Assembly (NCBI RefSeq): GCF_947258575.1
Contig: NZ_CAMYIV010000006.1
Span: 177,902 to 241,901 of the forward strand
DNA length: 64,000 nt
Origin: an uncultured Alcanivorax sp.
GTDB lineage: Bacteria > Pseudomonadota > Gammaproteobacteria > Pseudomonadales > Alcanivoracaceae
Direction of reading: 5' to 3'
Of this stretch, positions 10,319 to 19,817 are shown piece after piece. The position numbers were made by a program, and so were the translations under genes. Below the pieces are notes generated by a model. That model ran no database searches. It saw only the letters and a program-made list of their open reading frames with translations, and was not told the origin of the DNA. Position 1 is the first letter of the stretch. Each line of letters starts with the position of its first letter.

Positions 10319-10552
10319 ATGTATGTATGCATTTGTAAGGGCATTACTGACAACCATATACGGGAAGCGGTCGGCAACGGCTGCGACAGCCTGCGTGATC
10401 TTCGTCGGGAACTTGGGGTTGGAAGTCAGTGTGGTAAATGTGCCCGTCATGCCCGCCAAGTGATGCGTGAAGCCCGTAGCGCCAACGAGGCCCCCTCATT
10501 CTCGCACCCTTCCCCTGACGGTGTGGTGGTTTACTGGCCGCAAACCGCATAA
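10319..10552 (+). CDS. bfd: Bacterioferritin-associated ferredoxin
   Basis: A 77-residue [2Fe-2S] protein that reduces the core iron of bacterioferritin so iron can be released. The four cluster cysteines are present: M-Y-V-C-I-C-K-G at the N-terminus and Q-C-G-K-C in the middle. The ATG at 10319 places C-I-C at the usual position. A Fur-like box lies upstream and bfr downstream behind its own terminator, so the two genes can be regulated in opposite senses. Confidence 0.95.
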   Translation: MYVCICKGITDNHIREAVGNGCDSLRDLRRELGVGSQCGKCARHARQVMREARSANEAPSFSHPSPDGVVVYWPQTA

Positions 10553-10572
10553 CTAATCGTTCTCATTTGCAT

Positions 10573-10599
10573 AAGCGCTTGTATTGCAAGCGCTTTTTT
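10573..10599 (+). terminator. Terminator between bfd and bfr
   Basis: Stem AAGCGCTTG / CAAGCGCTT with a 5-nt loop and a T run, 20 bp after the bfd stop. It separates bfd from bfr transcription. Confidence 0.9.
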
Positions 10600-10688
10600 G
10601 CATTCCTGCCTTGTCTCTGTCATCCGCTTGCTGAACAATGGGGATTAACCCAAGTTTAGACCCAAGTTCATCGGACGGAGACACCCCC

Positions 10689-11168
10689 ATGAAAGGCGAC
10701 GCCAAGGCGATTGAGTACCTGAACCGGGCACTCGGCAACGAACTCGTAGCCATCAACCAGTACTTCCTGCATGCCAAAATGTACAAGGACTGGGGTCTCC
10801 AGGCGCTTTATGAGAAGGAGTACCACGAGTCCATCGACGAGATGAAACACGCGGACTGGCTGGTAGAGCGCATCCTGTTTCTGGAAGGCATTCCAAATCT
10901 GCAGGATCTGGGCAAGCTGATGATTGGTGAAAACACCAAAGAGATGCTTGAGTGCGATCTCAAGCTGGAAAAAATGGCGGTACCGGATCTGCGTGAAGGG
11001 ATTGCCTACTGCGAATCCATTCAGGATTACATCAGCCGTAACCTGCTCAAGAACATTCTCGAATCCGAGGAAGAGCACATCGATTGGCTGGAAACCCAGC
11101 TTAGCCTGATCAAGCTGGTGGGCATTGAAAATTACCTGCAAAAACAAATGGAAACCGCAGAAGACTGA
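10689..11168 (+). CDS. bfr: Bacterioferritin
   Basis: A 159-residue haem-containing ferritin that oxidises Fe(II) and stores it in a 24-mer shell. Ferroxidase ligands Glu18, Glu51 and His54 and the haem-ligating Met52 are all present ([10 protein letters not shown]). ATG 10689 has GGAG 8 nt upstream; a possible upstream start at 10638 would add 17 unlikely residues. It probably pairs functionally with bfd just upstream. Confidence 0.97.
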   Translation: MKGDAKAIEYLNRALGNELVAINQYFLHAKMYKDWGLQALYEKEYHESIDEMKHADWLVERILFLEGIPNLQDLGKLMIGENTKEMLECDLKLEKMAVPDLREGIAYCESIQDYISRNLLKNILESEEEHIDWLETQLSLIKLVGIENYLQKQMETAED

Positions 11169-11194
11169 TTGCTGAAGTTTTGAGCGACCGGCGC

Positions 11195-11223
11195 TTGACT
11201 CCCGGCGGGGCTTTGGGAATAAT
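11195..11223 (+). promoter_or_regulatory. Promoter of tRNA-Arg
   Basis: TTGACT, a 17-bp spacer and AATAAT, followed by a GC-rich discriminator typical of stable-RNA promoters, about 36 bp before the tRNA. Confidence 0.65.
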
Positions 11224-11258
11224 GCGCAGCCTCTCGGGGCGATACAGCAACGAGACAT

Positions 11259-11335
11259 GCACCGGTAGCTCAGTTGGATAGAGCAACTGGCTACGAACCA
11301 GTAGGTCGGGGGTTCGAATCCTCCCCGGTGCGCCA
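11259..11335 (+). tRNA. tRNA-Arg (anticodon ACG)
   Basis: A 77-nt cloverleaf: acceptor stem GCACCGG/CCGGTGC, D-arm with AGCTCAGTTGGATAGAGC, anticodon loop CTACGAA, T-arm with GGTTCGAATC, and an encoded CCA. Confidence 0.97.
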
Positions 11336-11346
11336 TATCCCTAAAA

Positions 11347-11373
11347 GGGCCCGCTACTTAGCGGGCCCTTTTT
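11347..11373 (+). terminator. Terminator after tRNA-Arg
   Basis: Stem GGGCCCGCT / AGCGGGCCC with a short loop and a T5 run, beginning 12 bp after the tRNA. Confidence 0.9.
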
Positions 11374-11650
11374 CGTTTCGGGCTGGCACAACATAAACCG
11401 CACCATCCCCCTTTCGCAGTGGTCCGGCACCGTCTGGGCCACGCCAATTGATCAAATCAATCACTCCCCCTGTACACTGGCCTCATTGCAGGTTGTCGAC
11501 AATCCCTCTACATTCCCAGAAATCGACGAGAGACCTGGAGCGCTTCCCAATAACCCTGGCAGTGTTCCCGTGACGCCCGCTGACACGGCAGGCCGCCGCC
11601 TCTCGCCTGCGGTTACTCAAACCGCCACCGGAACCGTAAAGGAGTGTTCC

Positions 11651-11893
11651 ATGAACACACTGATGGCTCAGGGCCTGGAGCTCATGCTGATCGGCATGGG
11701 TGTGGTCTTTTCCTTTCTGATTATTCTCGTGGCCGTAACGACGTTAATGTCGTTGCTGGTGAAACGCTTCGGGCAGGCGCCAGCCGTGAGCGCCGCGACA
11801 ACGACCGCAGCACCCGCCGGAGACATGCCGTCCCCTGCGGTGATCAAGGCCATTGAAAAGGCGGTGCGTCAGCACCGGCAGTCCCAGCAATAA
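11651..11893 (+). CDS. oadG: Oxaloacetate decarboxylase gamma subunit
   Basis: An 80-residue protein with one N-terminal transmembrane helix (about residues 8-35) and a short Ala/Pro-rich linker ending in a helical tail. OadG holds the sodium-pumping decarboxylase together and helps CO2 release. GGAG lies upstream of ATG 11651. It is first in oadG-oadA-oadB, 13 bp before oadA. An upstream in-frame ATG at 11486 has no family support. Confidence 0.92.
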   Translation: MNTLMAQGLELMLIGMGVVFSFLIILVAVTTLMSLLVKRFGQAPAVSAATTTAAPAGDMPSPAVIKAIEKAVRQHRQSQQ

Positions 11894-11906
11894 CCGGAAT
11901 TTTTCC

Positions 11907-13703
11907 ATGAGTGATCACAAGCCTCTGGGCATCACCGATGTGGTGCTGCGCGACGCCCATCAGTCCCTGTTTGCCACGCGCATGCGTCTGGACGACATGT
12001 TGCCCATTGCCGCAGAACTGGACGACATCGGTTTCTGGTCCCTGGAATCCTGGGGCGGCGCCACCTTTGATGCCTGCATCCGTTATCTGGGCGAAGACCC
12101 CTGGGAGCGTATCCGCGAGCTGAAAAAGGCCATGCCCAATACGCCTCAGCAGATGTTGCTGCGCGGCCAGAACCTGCTCGGCTATCGGCACTACGCCGAC
12201 GATGTGGTGGATGCCTTTGTGGAGCGCGCTGCGGAAAGTGGCGTGGATGTGTTCCGGGTGTTCGATGCCATGAACGACATGCGCAACATCGAGCGCGCTA
12301 TCGCCGCCGTCATCAAACAGGGCAAACACGCCCAGGGCACCATCGCCTACACCGTCAGCCCGGTGCATACCCTGGATATGTGGGTAGAGCAGGGCAAAGT
12401 GATCGAGCAGATGGGCGCCCACTCCGTGGCCATCAAGGACATGGCCGGCCTGCTGCGCCCCAATGTGGCCTTTGAGCTGGTCAGCCGCCTCAAGCAGACG
12501 CTCTCCATTCCGGTGCACATGCAGTGCCACGCCACCACCGGTCTTTCCACGGCAACCGCACTGAAAGCCGCCGAGGCCGGCATTGATAATGTGGACACCG
12601 CCATCTCGTCCATGTCCATGACCTACGGCCACAGCCCCACCGAGTCCGTGGTGGCCATGCTGGAAGGCACCGACCGGGATACCGGCCTGGATCTGAAAAA
12701 ACTCAATCGTATTGCCGGCTACTTCCGTGAAGTGCGCAAGAAGTACGCCCAGTTTGAAGGCAGCCTGCGCGGTGTGGATGCGCGCATCCTGGTCGCCCAG
12801 GTGCCCGGCGGCATGCTCACCAACATGGAAAGCCAGCTGAAAGAGCAGGGCGCCACCGACCGGTTCGACGAAGTGCTGCAGGAAATTCCCGCTGTGCGCG
12901 AAGACCTGGGCTTTATTCCCCTGGTCACGCCCACCTCCCAGATCGTCGGCACCCAGGCGGTGCTCAATGTGCTCTCCGGCGAACGCTACAAGGCACTGAG
13001 CAAGGAAACCCGTGGCGTACTGCGCGGCGAATACGGCGCGGCGCCAGCGGCCTTCAACAGCGAATTGCAGGCCCGTGCCCTGGACGGCGACGAGCCTGTC
13101 ACCTGTCGCCCCGCCGACCTGATCGATGACGAAATGGACAGCCTGACCCGGGAAGTAGAAACCCTGGCCAGCGAAAAAGGGCTGCAACTGGCGGACGGCA
13201 AGCGCCGTATCGATGATGTGCTGACCTATGCGCTGTTTACGCAAATCGGCCTGCGGTTCCTGGAGCATCGCGGCGACCCCTCCGCGTTCGAGCCGGTCCC
13301 CGACGGCAAGGCGTTGCCTGTTGCCGGCAATAGCGACGGCGTTTATACCGTGGACGTGGATGGCCGGGAGTACACCGTCAAAGTCAGCGACGGTGGCGAC
13401 GTGACAGGCATCAAGGCCCTGGGCGAAAGCGCCGGGGCCGGCCAGTCCAACCCGCCGGTGGTGCACAACCCGTCCCAGAGCACACCAATCCCGGCGCCCC
13501 TGGCCGGCAACATCTTCAAGGTGCTGGTGAAACCCGGCGACCGGGTTACCGAAGGGCAGAAGATCATGGTGCTGGAAGCCATGAAAATGGAAACCGACGT
13601 GTCCAGCCCGGAAGCGGGCATCGTCACCGAGATGGCGGTGAAAGAGGGCGATGCGGTCACCGTCGGCCAGACCCTGCTCAGCCTGGAGCCGGCCCATGGA
13701 TAA
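11907..13703 (+). CDS. oadA: Oxaloacetate decarboxylase alpha subunit
   Basis: A 598-residue biotin protein. Residues 1 to about 300 form the carboxyltransferase TIM barrel (L-R-D-A-H-Q-S-L motif with the metal-site Asp near the N-terminus, M-Q-C-H-A-T-T-G). A conserved carboxylase domain follows. The C-terminal biotinyl domain carries V-L-E-A-M-K-M-E-T with the biotinylated Lys. It moves the carboxyl group of oxaloacetate to biotin, and OadB decarboxylates carboxybiotin while exporting sodium. The 3' end overlaps oadB by 8 bp. Confidence 0.97.
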   Translation: MSDHKPLGITDVVLRDAHQSLFATRMRLDDMLPIAAELDDIGFWSLESWGGATFDACIRYLGEDPWERIRELKKAMPNTPQQMLLRGQNLLGYRHYADDVVDAFVERAAESGVDVFRVFDAMNDMRNIERAIAAVIKQGKHAQGTIAYTVSPVHTLDMWVEQGKVIEQMGAHSVAIKDMAGLLRPNVAFELVSRLKQTLSIPVHMQCHATTGLSTATALKAAEAGIDNVDTAISSMSMTYGHSPTESVVAMLEGTDRDTGLDLKKLNRIAGYFREVRKKYAQFEGSLRGVDARILVAQVPGGMLTNMESQLKEQGATDRFDEVLQEIPAVREDLGFIPLVTPTSQIVGTQAVLNVLSGERYKALSKETRGVLRGEYGAAPAAFNSELQARALDGDEPVTCRPADLIDDEMDSLTREVETLASEKGLQLADGKRRIDDVLTYALFTQIGLRFLEHRGDPSAFEPVPDGKALPVAGNSDGVYTVDVDGREYTVKVSDGGDVTGIKALGESAGAGQSNPPVVHNPSQSTPIPAPLAGNIFKVLVKPGDRVTEGQKIMVLEAMKMETDVSSPEAGIVTEMAVKEGDAVTVGQTLLSLEPAHG

Positions 13704-14994
13704 ATTGGAGACGCTTTGGCACAGCACCGGCCTGTTTCATCTGTCCGGTGGCCAGCTGATCATGCTGCTGGTCTGCCTCGGTCTGCTGTGGCTGGCCATC
13801 AACAAGAAATTCGAACCGCTATTATTATTGCCCATAGGCTTCGGCGGTCTGCTGGCCAACATCCCCGTGGCCGGGCTGGCGGAATCCGCCATCAGCCAGG
13901 CCATGCACTTCGGCAGCCAGGATCTGCTCGCCAGCATGGCCCAGGTGCTCGGCATGGATGCGGATGCCGGGCGAGAAGCGCTCTATAAAGCCGCTGAAGG
14001 CGCCGGGCCGGCAGTACAGGACCAACTTCACCACCTGGCGCAAAAAGCCAACTACGGCGATGGCATCCTCTACCTGATCTACACCGTGGGCCTGATGACC
14101 GGCATCTTCCCGCTGCTGATCTTCATGGGCGTGGGCGCCATGACCGACTTCGGCCCGCTGCTGGCCAACCCGCGCACCCTGTTGCTGGGCGCCGCAGCCC
14201 AGTTCGGCATCTTCGCGGCCCTGCTGGGGGCCCTGGCACTGAACTTCCTGGGCATGGAATTCTCCCTGGCGGATGCCGCGGCCATCGGCATCATCGGCGG
14301 CGCAGACGGCCCCACCTCCATCTATGTCACCACCAAGCTGGCCCCGGAGCTGCTCGGCGCCATTGCCGTGGCCGCCTATTCCTACATGGCCCTGGTGCCG
14401 ATCATTCAGCCCCCCATCATTCGCGCCCTCACCACCGCCAAGGAGCGCACCATCAAGATGGAACAGCTGCGCCCGGTGAGCCAGACGGAGAAGATTCTCT
14501 TCCCCATTCTGCTGCTGGTTCTGGTGGCGTTGGTATTGCCCGATGCGGCGCCGCTGCTGGGCATGTTCTGCCTGGGTAACCTGATGAAGGAATCCGGCGT
14601 GGTCAGCCGCCTGGTGGATACCACCAGCAACGCGCTGATCAATATCGTCACCATCATGCTCGGCCTGGCAGTGGGCGCGAAACTCAGCGCCGAACAGTTC
14701 CTGGTCATGGAAACCCTGGGCATCCTGGTGCTGGGCCTGGTGGCCTTCATGATCGGCACCGCCACCGGCGTGCTCATGGCCAAACTGCTCAACCGCCTCA
14801 GCCGCCACCCGGTGAACCCCATCATCGGCGCCGCCGGCGTCTCCGCCGTGCCCATGGCCGCCCGCGTGGCCAACAAGGTGGGCCTGGAAGCCAACCCCCA
14901 CAACTTCCTGCTCATGCACGCCATGGGCCCCAACGTAGCCGGCGTCATCGGCTCCGCCGTCGCCGCCGGCGTCCTCCTCAACTTCGCCGGCTAA
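13696..14994 (+). CDS. oadB: Oxaloacetate decarboxylase beta subunit (Na+ pump)
   Basis: A 432-residue polytopic membrane protein that couples carboxybiotin decarboxylation to sodium export. Family motifs are visible: [13 protein letters not shown] (with the sodium-site Asp), [13 protein letters not shown] and a C-terminal [10 protein letters not shown]. The N-terminal region has an insertion of about 60 residues with Q-A-M-H-F-G-S-Q and a soluble stretch as in other gammaproteobacterial OadB. Last gene of the oad operon. Confidence 0.96.
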   Translation: MDKLETLWHSTGLFHLSGGQLIMLLVCLGLLWLAINKKFEPLLLLPIGFGGLLANIPVAGLAESAISQAMHFGSQDLLASMAQVLGMDADAGREALYKAAEGAGPAVQDQLHHLAQKANYGDGILYLIYTVGLMTGIFPLLIFMGVGAMTDFGPLLANPRTLLLGAAAQFGIFAALLGALALNFLGMEFSLADAAAIGIIGGADGPTSIYVTTKLAPELLGAIAVAAYSYMALVPIIQPPIIRALTTAKERTIKMEQLRPVSQTEKILFPILLLVLVALVLPDAAPLLGMFCLGNLMKESGVVSRLVDTTSNALINIVTIMLGLAVGAKLSAEQFLVMETLGILVLGLVAFMIGTATGVLMAKLLNRLSRHPVNPIIGAAGVSAVPMAARVANKVGLEANPHNFLLMHAMGPNVAGVIGSAVAAGVLLNFAG

Positions 14995-15041
14995 CCCGCG
15001 CGGCCCCAGGCCGCGCCACTCCAACCTCTCAACACCAACCT

Positions 15042-15105
15042 GTAGGAGCGGCGCTTGAGCCGCGAACCGCGCGTAGCGCGGAAATCGCCCGCAGGGCGAT
15101 CAGGG
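15042..15105. repeat. REP-like element (TGTAGGAGC family)
   Basis: Starts TGTAGGAGCGGCGCTTGAGC and holds three short palindromes in a row, such as GCGCGTAGCGCG and ATCGCCCGCAGGGCGAT. Relatives with the same TGTAGGAGC terminus lie at 30549, 39336 and 48138. Confidence 0.7.
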
Positions 15106-15245
15106 ATACCAGCCAACGAAACCCTCAAATGATACCAAGAGCCGGTATCGACCCTCCCAAAACAAATCCCTCCAGTTCTTACACCCATCGGGAACCCCTG
15201 CGCCTATAGTACGTCGAACAGCCAAACCCCGACGGAGCCACACCC

Positions 15246-16244
15246 TTGCCACCCGCCCTGCAAACCTTGACCGACAAGCTCTACCGGATCCGCCACCTGT
15301 GGGCGGTGATCAGCTTTGCGCTGGGGTTGAGCAGTTACTTCCTGGTGGAGCGCCAGCCCTGGCTGGCGGCGGTACTTACCGGCTTTCTGATCCTCAGCTG
15401 GTTGCTGCTGATTACCGAGAGCCTGTGGCAACAACGCCTGGCAGGCACCGCCATGGAGGGTATGTCCCAGGGCATGCTGAAGCTGCTGTTGCAGGCGGTT
15501 CACCAGGAGGCCTTCTTCTTCAGCCTGCCGTTCGTGCTGCTGCAATGGTCCGGCGGGGCGGAATACATCTTCTTCACCACCCTGGTGATCAGCGCCGCCC
15601 TGGTCAGCATCATCGACCCGCTGTACTTCTGGCTGGCCCGGCACCGGGCGCTGTACTTCGGCTTTCACGCCTGGGCGTTATTCGTGGCCTTGCTGGTGCT
15701 GCTGCCGCTGATCTTCCACTGGAGCACCGATGCCGCACTCACCTGGGCCGGTTGGCTCACCGCCCTGTTTGCGCTGCCCAGCTTCTGGCGCTTCGGCGGG
15801 CCGCGAAAATGGTTTCGCTGGGCGGGTTTGCTGGCCGTGTCCTGTGTGATCGCCCTGGCGCCACGCTGGCTGGCACCCCTGGTGCCACCGCTGACCCTGT
15901 CCCTGGAAGAGCGCGCCATGGCCCTGTCGTTCAACCGAGAGCAACGCCAACCCCTGGTCACCGGGCAAAGCTTCTCCAGCGACGAAGTCACCGCCGGCCT
16001 CTATGCCTACACCGCCATCAAGGCGCCGTTGGGGCTGGGGCAGGAGATTTACCATTACTGGTTCCAGAACGGCGAGCAGGTCGACCGGATTCCCCTCAAG
16101 CTCTACGGCGGCCGCGAATCCGGCTTTCGCACCTGGTCCCACAAACGCCATATCCCGGTGCCCTCACAAGGCCGCTGGCGAGTGGAAGTGCGCACAGCTG
16201 ACAATCAGATCATCGGCGTCATGCGCTTCACCATCACACCCTGA
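15246..16244 (+). CDS. DUF5924/DUF2914-type membrane protein
   Basis: A 332-residue protein. About residues 15-215 hold six or more hydrophobic helices. The C-terminal about 110 residues form a soluble domain with Y-H-Y-W-F-Q-N-G-E-Q, the G-R-E-S-G-F-R-T-W-S-H-K motif and W-R-V-E-V-R-T-A-D-N, which matches DUF2914 domains. The function of the family is not established; a role at the envelope is plausible. TTG start at 15246 with ACGGAG upstream. Apparently monocistronic. Confidence 0.75.
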   Translation: MPPALQTLTDKLYRIRHLWAVISFALGLSSYFLVERQPWLAAVLTGFLILSWLLLITESLWQQRLAGTAMEGMSQGMLKLLLQAVHQEAFFFSLPFVLLQWSGGAEYIFFTTLVISAALVSIIDPLYFWLARHRALYFGFHAWALFVALLVLLPLIFHWSTDAALTWAGWLTALFALPSFWRFGGPRKWFRWAGLLAVSCVIALAPRWLAPLVPPLTLSLEERAMALSFNREQRQPLVTGQSFSSDEVTAGLYAYTAIKAPLGLGQEIYHYWFQNGEQVDRIPLKLYGGRESGFRTWSHKRHIPVPSQGRWRVEVRTADNQIIGVMRFTITP

Positions 16245-16717
16245 GTTCAGTGGCTCCCAAGCGGCCCTTACCCCAACACTCTTCAACGCCTCAACCCCCC
16301 AACCCTCGTTGGAGCCTTGCTCGCAAGGCGAAGGGGCTGAAGTCACTGCCGTGCCTTCGAAACCCTCTGCGTCTTCGTAAGCTGGGCCCAGTGGTTCATT
16401 CAGACCCACTTGGGCGGTACCCCTCCAAACCGGTATCCGGACTATCCCGTGCTCAACAGAACGAGCCCTATCTTTGTAGGATATGGCTTACAGAAAATGC
16501 TAAACGGTTGATATAGAGTGGTTTTCAGAACGGGGTGATATCGGGGGAAGTCAGGAAATAGGCCGCTTCTTCGCGTTTTTTCAGACGAGAAGAGTTCTTG
16601 TTTGACGGCCTTGCGAATTTAAGTGTTTCTCCCGGAATTCATAAAAGAATTATGTCGAAGAAAGATATGTCGAATCGTTCGACTGAATACGCTGCCATGT
16701 TCACTAAGGAGAGTGCG
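16245..16717. other. Intergenic region with a single repeat arm
   Basis: Contains one arm of the GTTGGAGCNTTGCTCGC repeat at 16307-16336 (two-armed copy at 27059-27145). The rest, including an AT-richer 200 bp before the next gene, holds no gene that can be supported. It marks the switch to lower-GC, probably acquired DNA. Confidence 0.5.
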
Positions 16718-17476
16718 GTGAAGCTTCAAGTAACAATCATTGCGGCGGCCGCCGCATTTGCGGTTGGCTGCGCGGCAACAGGCACCACCAGCGCAAAGCA
16801 TGATGTCGTAACCAAAGCGGCGCCGGCACCAATAGCCGTCGAGCCGAAATGGGTGTCTCTGACAGAAGGAGCGGAGCTTAACTACGACGAGAACTACAAG
16901 TACCACCCTTCGGAAATGAAGCTCAGTAATGAGAGGCTGCTTCGCGGTGATGATTGGAACGGATACTTGAAGGCATATGTAGATTCATTCCCGCCGGAAA
17001 AGCGAGACACAATCCTTGAGGGCATTACTCGGCATGTAACTGACTACGATAAAGTCGAAGGATTCATTCGTTTTGAGCCAGTCCGCTATATGTCCGGGCC
17101 ATATGCAAAGAAATCTTATGTGGCTGTGGTAGGGACTCTCCGCCCTGAAAAGGCAACTGTATTTCTTAAACTTCACTACTACGATGATTCTTGGCTTTTC
17201 GCCAAAAGCTTCAAGGTAGTAACAGACGGTGTTCCGTTTCAATCACCAGCCGTGAGATTCAATCGAGATAACTATGGCGGCAATGCTTGGGAGACCGCAT
17301 ATCTTGATCTGAGCAAGAAAAAGTATCGCGCCTTGGCTGATAAAATCGTTTCTTCCAAGGAGGCAATAATTCGCTTCCAGGGAAAACAGTACTACTCAGA
17401 TTTAACCGTCACTGACCGTATGCGCGAAGATATTGGCTCCATGCTTAAGGCGCTTGATGTAATCGGTGCGAAGTGA
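16718..17476 (+). CDS. Putative lipoprotein, remnant cassette gene
   Basis: A 252-residue protein of unknown function. The GTG at 16718 has AAGGA 7 nt upstream and gives a clean lipoprotein signal: MKLQVTIIAAAAAFAVGC, with the lipobox Cys at 18. The mature part is soluble with no motif I recognise. GC content and codon use are lower than in neighbouring genes. It is followed within 5 bp by an attC-like hairpin, which suggests it came in as an integron cassette. An upstream in-frame ATG at 16598 would hide the signal peptide and is less likely. Confidence 0.65.
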   Translation: MKLQVTIIAAAAAFAVGCAATGTTSAKHDVVTKAAPAPIAVEPKWVSLTEGAELNYDENYKYHPSEMKLSNERLLRGDDWNGYLKAYVDSFPPEKRDTILEGITRHVTDYDKVEGFIRFEPVRYMSGPYAKKSYVAVVGTLRPEKATVFLKLHYYDDSWLFAKSFKVVTDGVPFQSPAVRFNRDNYGGNAWETAYLDLSKKKYRALADKIVSSKEAIIRFQGKQYYSDLTVTDRMREDIGSMLKALDVIGAK

Positions 17477-17477
17477 A

Positions 17478-17592
17478 CATAACAAACGGCTGGACCGGAT
17501 AAATTTCCGCTGTCACCTTTTGTGCAGAATACGGCACAAAAGCCGCCATCAAAAATTCACCCGGTGAGCCGGACTATAACGCAATGGAGCAA
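17478..17592. repeat. attC-like hairpin after the lipoprotein gene
   Basis: About 110 nt that can fold as one long imperfect hairpin: GGCTGGACCGG near the left end pairs with CCGGTGAGCC near the right end (unpaired bases between), and CTTTTGTGC pairs with GCACAAAAG at the tip. The left end ATAACAAACGGCTG resembles the R''-L'' end of integron attC sites. The right end reads ACTATAACGC rather than the expected GTTRRRY box, so the match is incomplete. Confidence 0.5.
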
Positions 17593-17597
17593 TACAC

Positions 17598-17882
17598 ATG
17601 AGAATCAATAAAGCGATCCTAATTGGCGCAACGATGTTGGCAATAGCGCTCCCAGTTATGGCCGATATGTTTACTCCTAGCCTTTCTTGCTCCACGCCTT
17701 ATAAACCATATCAGTTCAACTCTCAGTGGGAGTTAGATAATTTCAATGATGAGGTTCAAAGTTTCAAGCGGTGCATTTCAGATTTTGTTGATGAGCAAAA
17801 CGAAGCCGCTCGGAGGCATCAAGAAGCAGCCAGTGATGCCATTGATGAATGGAATAATTTTGTTAATTATGAGCTTAATTAA
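17598..17882 (+). CDS. Small secreted protein, remnant cassette gene
   Basis: A 94-residue protein with a Sec signal (M-R-I-N-K-A-I-L-I-G-A-T-M-L-A-I-A-L-P-V-M-A, cleavage after residue 22) and a short acidic, helical mature part with two cysteines. AT-rich compared with neighbours. It lies between two attC-like sequences, in the position of a second integron cassette. Function unknown; no family recognised. Confidence 0.6.
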   Translation: MRINKAILIGATMLAIALPVMADMFTPSLSCSTPYKPYQFNSQWELDNFNDEVQSFKRCISDFVDEQNEAARRHQEAASDAIDEWNNFVNYELN

Positions 17883-17885
17883 AAG

Positions 17886-17915
17886 CGTTATAACAAGGCG
17901 CTCAAGCAAGGACTG
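17886..17915. repeat. attC-like left half (truncated)
   Basis: GCGTTATAACAAGGCGCTC followed by AAGCAAGGAC, a very typical left half of an attC site, begins about 4 bp after the stop of the small secreted protein gene. No matching right half occurs in the next 150 bp, so the site looks cut off by a later rearrangement. Confidence 0.55.
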
Positions 17916-17959
17916 ATCCTCTCCCCCTTTAGCGGACACCTTCTTCCTGCCCCAAAACC

Positions 17960-17994
17960 CTAAAACCGCACCTTTCCCAGCGGCACCAACAACA
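17960..17994 (-). pseudogene. Duplicate of the MFS transporter 3' end
   Basis: About 35 bp match the end of the MFS gene at 18543-18577 with two differences and encode its last 11 residues (L-L-V-P-L-G-K-V-R-F type) plus the stop on the minus strand. The rest of the gene is absent, so this is a remnant. Confidence 0.6.
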
Positions 17995-18147
17995 GCAAGC
18001 GGATCTAGGGTCAGGTCTACCATTTCCCGTTTTACTCGTTTTCAGAAGTGCAGGATTGAGAAAGGCGAGACCGGGATTTTAGACTTTTTATTTGGATGCT
18101 GTTGTCGCACTGTTAAGGCATAGAGTAATACGAAGACGGTTGTCCAA

Positions 18148-18546
18148 ATGCGACTGATAAAACCCGCTCTCATCTACTTCACCCTGATCTTTGCCACAGG
18201 CTTCGCCCTGGCCATGATCCGCATTCCCTTCCTGGTGCCGCGACTTGGGGAACGCTGGGCTGAGCTGGTTGAATTGCCTTTCATATTGCTGGCCAGTTTT
18301 CTGGTGGCCCGCTGGCTGGTGCGGCGATTTGGGTTGGTGACGGTGATGCAGTGTATTGGCACTGGCTTGCCGGCCCTGTTGATGATGCTCAGTGCCGAGT
18401 TGGCGGTGATGCGGTTTCAAGGGCAGAGTCTGGGCGAGTATCTGGCCGGACGCGACCCGGTATCCGGTATGGCCTATCTCTTTTCTTTGCTGCTGTTTGC
18501 AGCCATGCCGTTGTTAGTCCGCCAGCAGGCCGTGAACCGGCTCTAA
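18148..18546 (+). CDS. Hypothetical membrane protein
   Basis: A 132-residue protein with about four hydrophobic helices (around residues 7-30, 42-60, 65-90 and 105-125). Not assigned to a family. Composition is like the chromosome. Its stop codon overlaps the stop of the convergent MFS gene. It lies between the duplicated MFS 3' ends. Confidence 0.6.
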   Translation: MRLIKPALIYFTLIFATGFALAMIRIPFLVPRLGERWAELVELPFILLASFLVARWLVRRFGLVTVMQCIGTGLPALLMMLSAELAVMRFQGQSLGEYLAGRDPVSGMAYLFSLLLFAAMPLLVRQQAVNRL

Positions 18547-19697
18547 AACCGCACCTTCCCCAACGGCACCAACAACACCGCCGCCCCAATCAACGCCACT
18601 GCCGCCCCCAGCAACCCGGGCGCAAAACTCCCGCTGCTTTCCAGTAACCGCGCCGTCACCACCGGCCCCAGTATCTGCCCGACCCCATAGCAGGCCGTCA
18701 ATGCGCCCAGGGCGGCGCTGGCGGCGTGGGGGGCCAGTTGGCGGCCGCAGTACATGCTCAGGGCGACCACGGCGGTGAAGGTGCCGCCCACCAGCAGGCC
18801 GCTGATGACCAGCCCGGTGAGGCCGGGTAGCCAGGCGGGGGCGCTGACGCCCAGGGCCTGAACCACCAGTGCGGTCATAAGTGCGTTGCGTTCGCTGGTG
18901 TGGCTGGCGAGTTTGCCCCACAGCAGGTTGGCGGGCACGGCGGCCAGGCCCACGGCCAGCCAGGTATAGAAGGCGGCGCTGTCCAGGCCCGGCAATTGCG
19001 CTTTGGCGATCACCGGCAGGTAGGTGGTGCTGGTGATGTAGCCGAAGCCGGCCAAGGTGTAGCTGGCGATCAGAAAGCCCAGGGCGGAGCGGTTCACCGG
19101 CGCCCGTTCGTGCTGACTGTGTTTGGCGTGGGGCAGGGCGGGGATGCGGCGCAGCAGTGGTAGCAGGACCAGGGCCAGGGCGCCACAGGCCAGCCACATG
19201 GTGGCGTAGCTGCCGTGCAGGGTTTCAATAAAAGCAACGGTGAGGGCGGCGATACTGATGCCCAGGCCGATGCCGGCATAGTGAATATTGCCGAGCCGGG
19301 CCCGCAGATGATTGGGCATGGCGCCCAGCACCAGGGCGGAACCGTTGACCATGATGATGGCGCTGGCTACCCCGGCCAGGAACCGGTTGATAGCCCAGGG
19401 CGTGAAGGTGGTGCTCAGGCCCATGAGCAGGCTGGTGACTACGCTCACCCACAGTGCCAGCCAGAACGCTGTGCGGGCCCGGTGGGCGGGTACCGCCATG
19501 GCGAGCATGGCGCCGGCCAGGTAGCCCCCATAGTTGATCGCCGCCAGGTAGCCGCCGCTGATGGCGGTGAGGGTGCTTTCCGCAATCATGTCGGGCAGGG
19601 CCGGGGTGAACAGGAAGCGGCCAATGCCCAGGGCAATCACCAGGCTGAAGGCGCCGGCTATGGCGGTGAGCAGGTGATCTCTTTCGGTGGTCGTCAC
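18543..19697 (-). CDS. YbfB/YjiJ-type MFS transporter
   Basis: A 384-residue protein with about 12 hydrophobic helices and the pattern of the YbfB/YjiJ group: G-I-G-R-F-L-F-T-P in helix 1, G-Y-L-A-A-I-N-Y-x-G-Y in helix 2 and a second-half G-Y-I-T-S-T-T-Y-L-P-V-I. Substrate unknown; the group is often annotated as an arabinose- or drug-efflux-like exporter. Single gene, convergent with a small membrane protein. Confidence 0.85.
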   Translation of the reverse strand: MTTTERDHLLTAIAGAFSLVIALGIGRFLFTPALPDMIAESTLTAISGGYLAAINYGGYLAGAMLAMAVPAHRARTAFWLALWVSVVTSLLMGLSTTFTPWAINRFLAGVASAIIMVNGSALVLGAMPNHLRARLGNIHYAGIGLGISIAALTVAFIETLHGSYATMWLACGALALVLLPLLRRIPALPHAKHSQHERAPVNRSALGFLIASYTLAGFGYITSTTYLPVIAKAQLPGLDSAAFYTWLAVGLAAVPANLLWGKLASHTSERNALMTALVVQALGVSAPAWLPGLTGLVISGLLVGGTFTAVVALSMYCGRQLAPHAASAALGALTACYGVGQILGPVVTARLLESSGSFAPGLLGAAVALIGAAVLLVPLGKVRF

Positions 19698-19817
19698 GCA
19701 GTGTCTCGCAGGTAATCAAATGGGAAGGCGCACTCGGGAAAACCAATACAGGGCGACGTGCCGGGTCTCTCCGGTAATCCAGCGCGCAGCCTAACAGGCC
19801 ATGGCGTCGTCGGCTTT

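Noticed and set aside
11486..11650. N-terminal extension of OadG
   Set aside because: The extra 55 residues are Pro/Thr-rich without a membrane pattern. The ATG at 11651 has a ribosome site and gives the usual 80-residue protein.
11844..13727. Very long minus-strand ORF (627 codons) opposite oadA
   Set aside because: Shadow of the GC-rich codon pattern of oadA. The product is His/Gln/Gly-rich with no family features, while the plus strand encodes an intact OadA.
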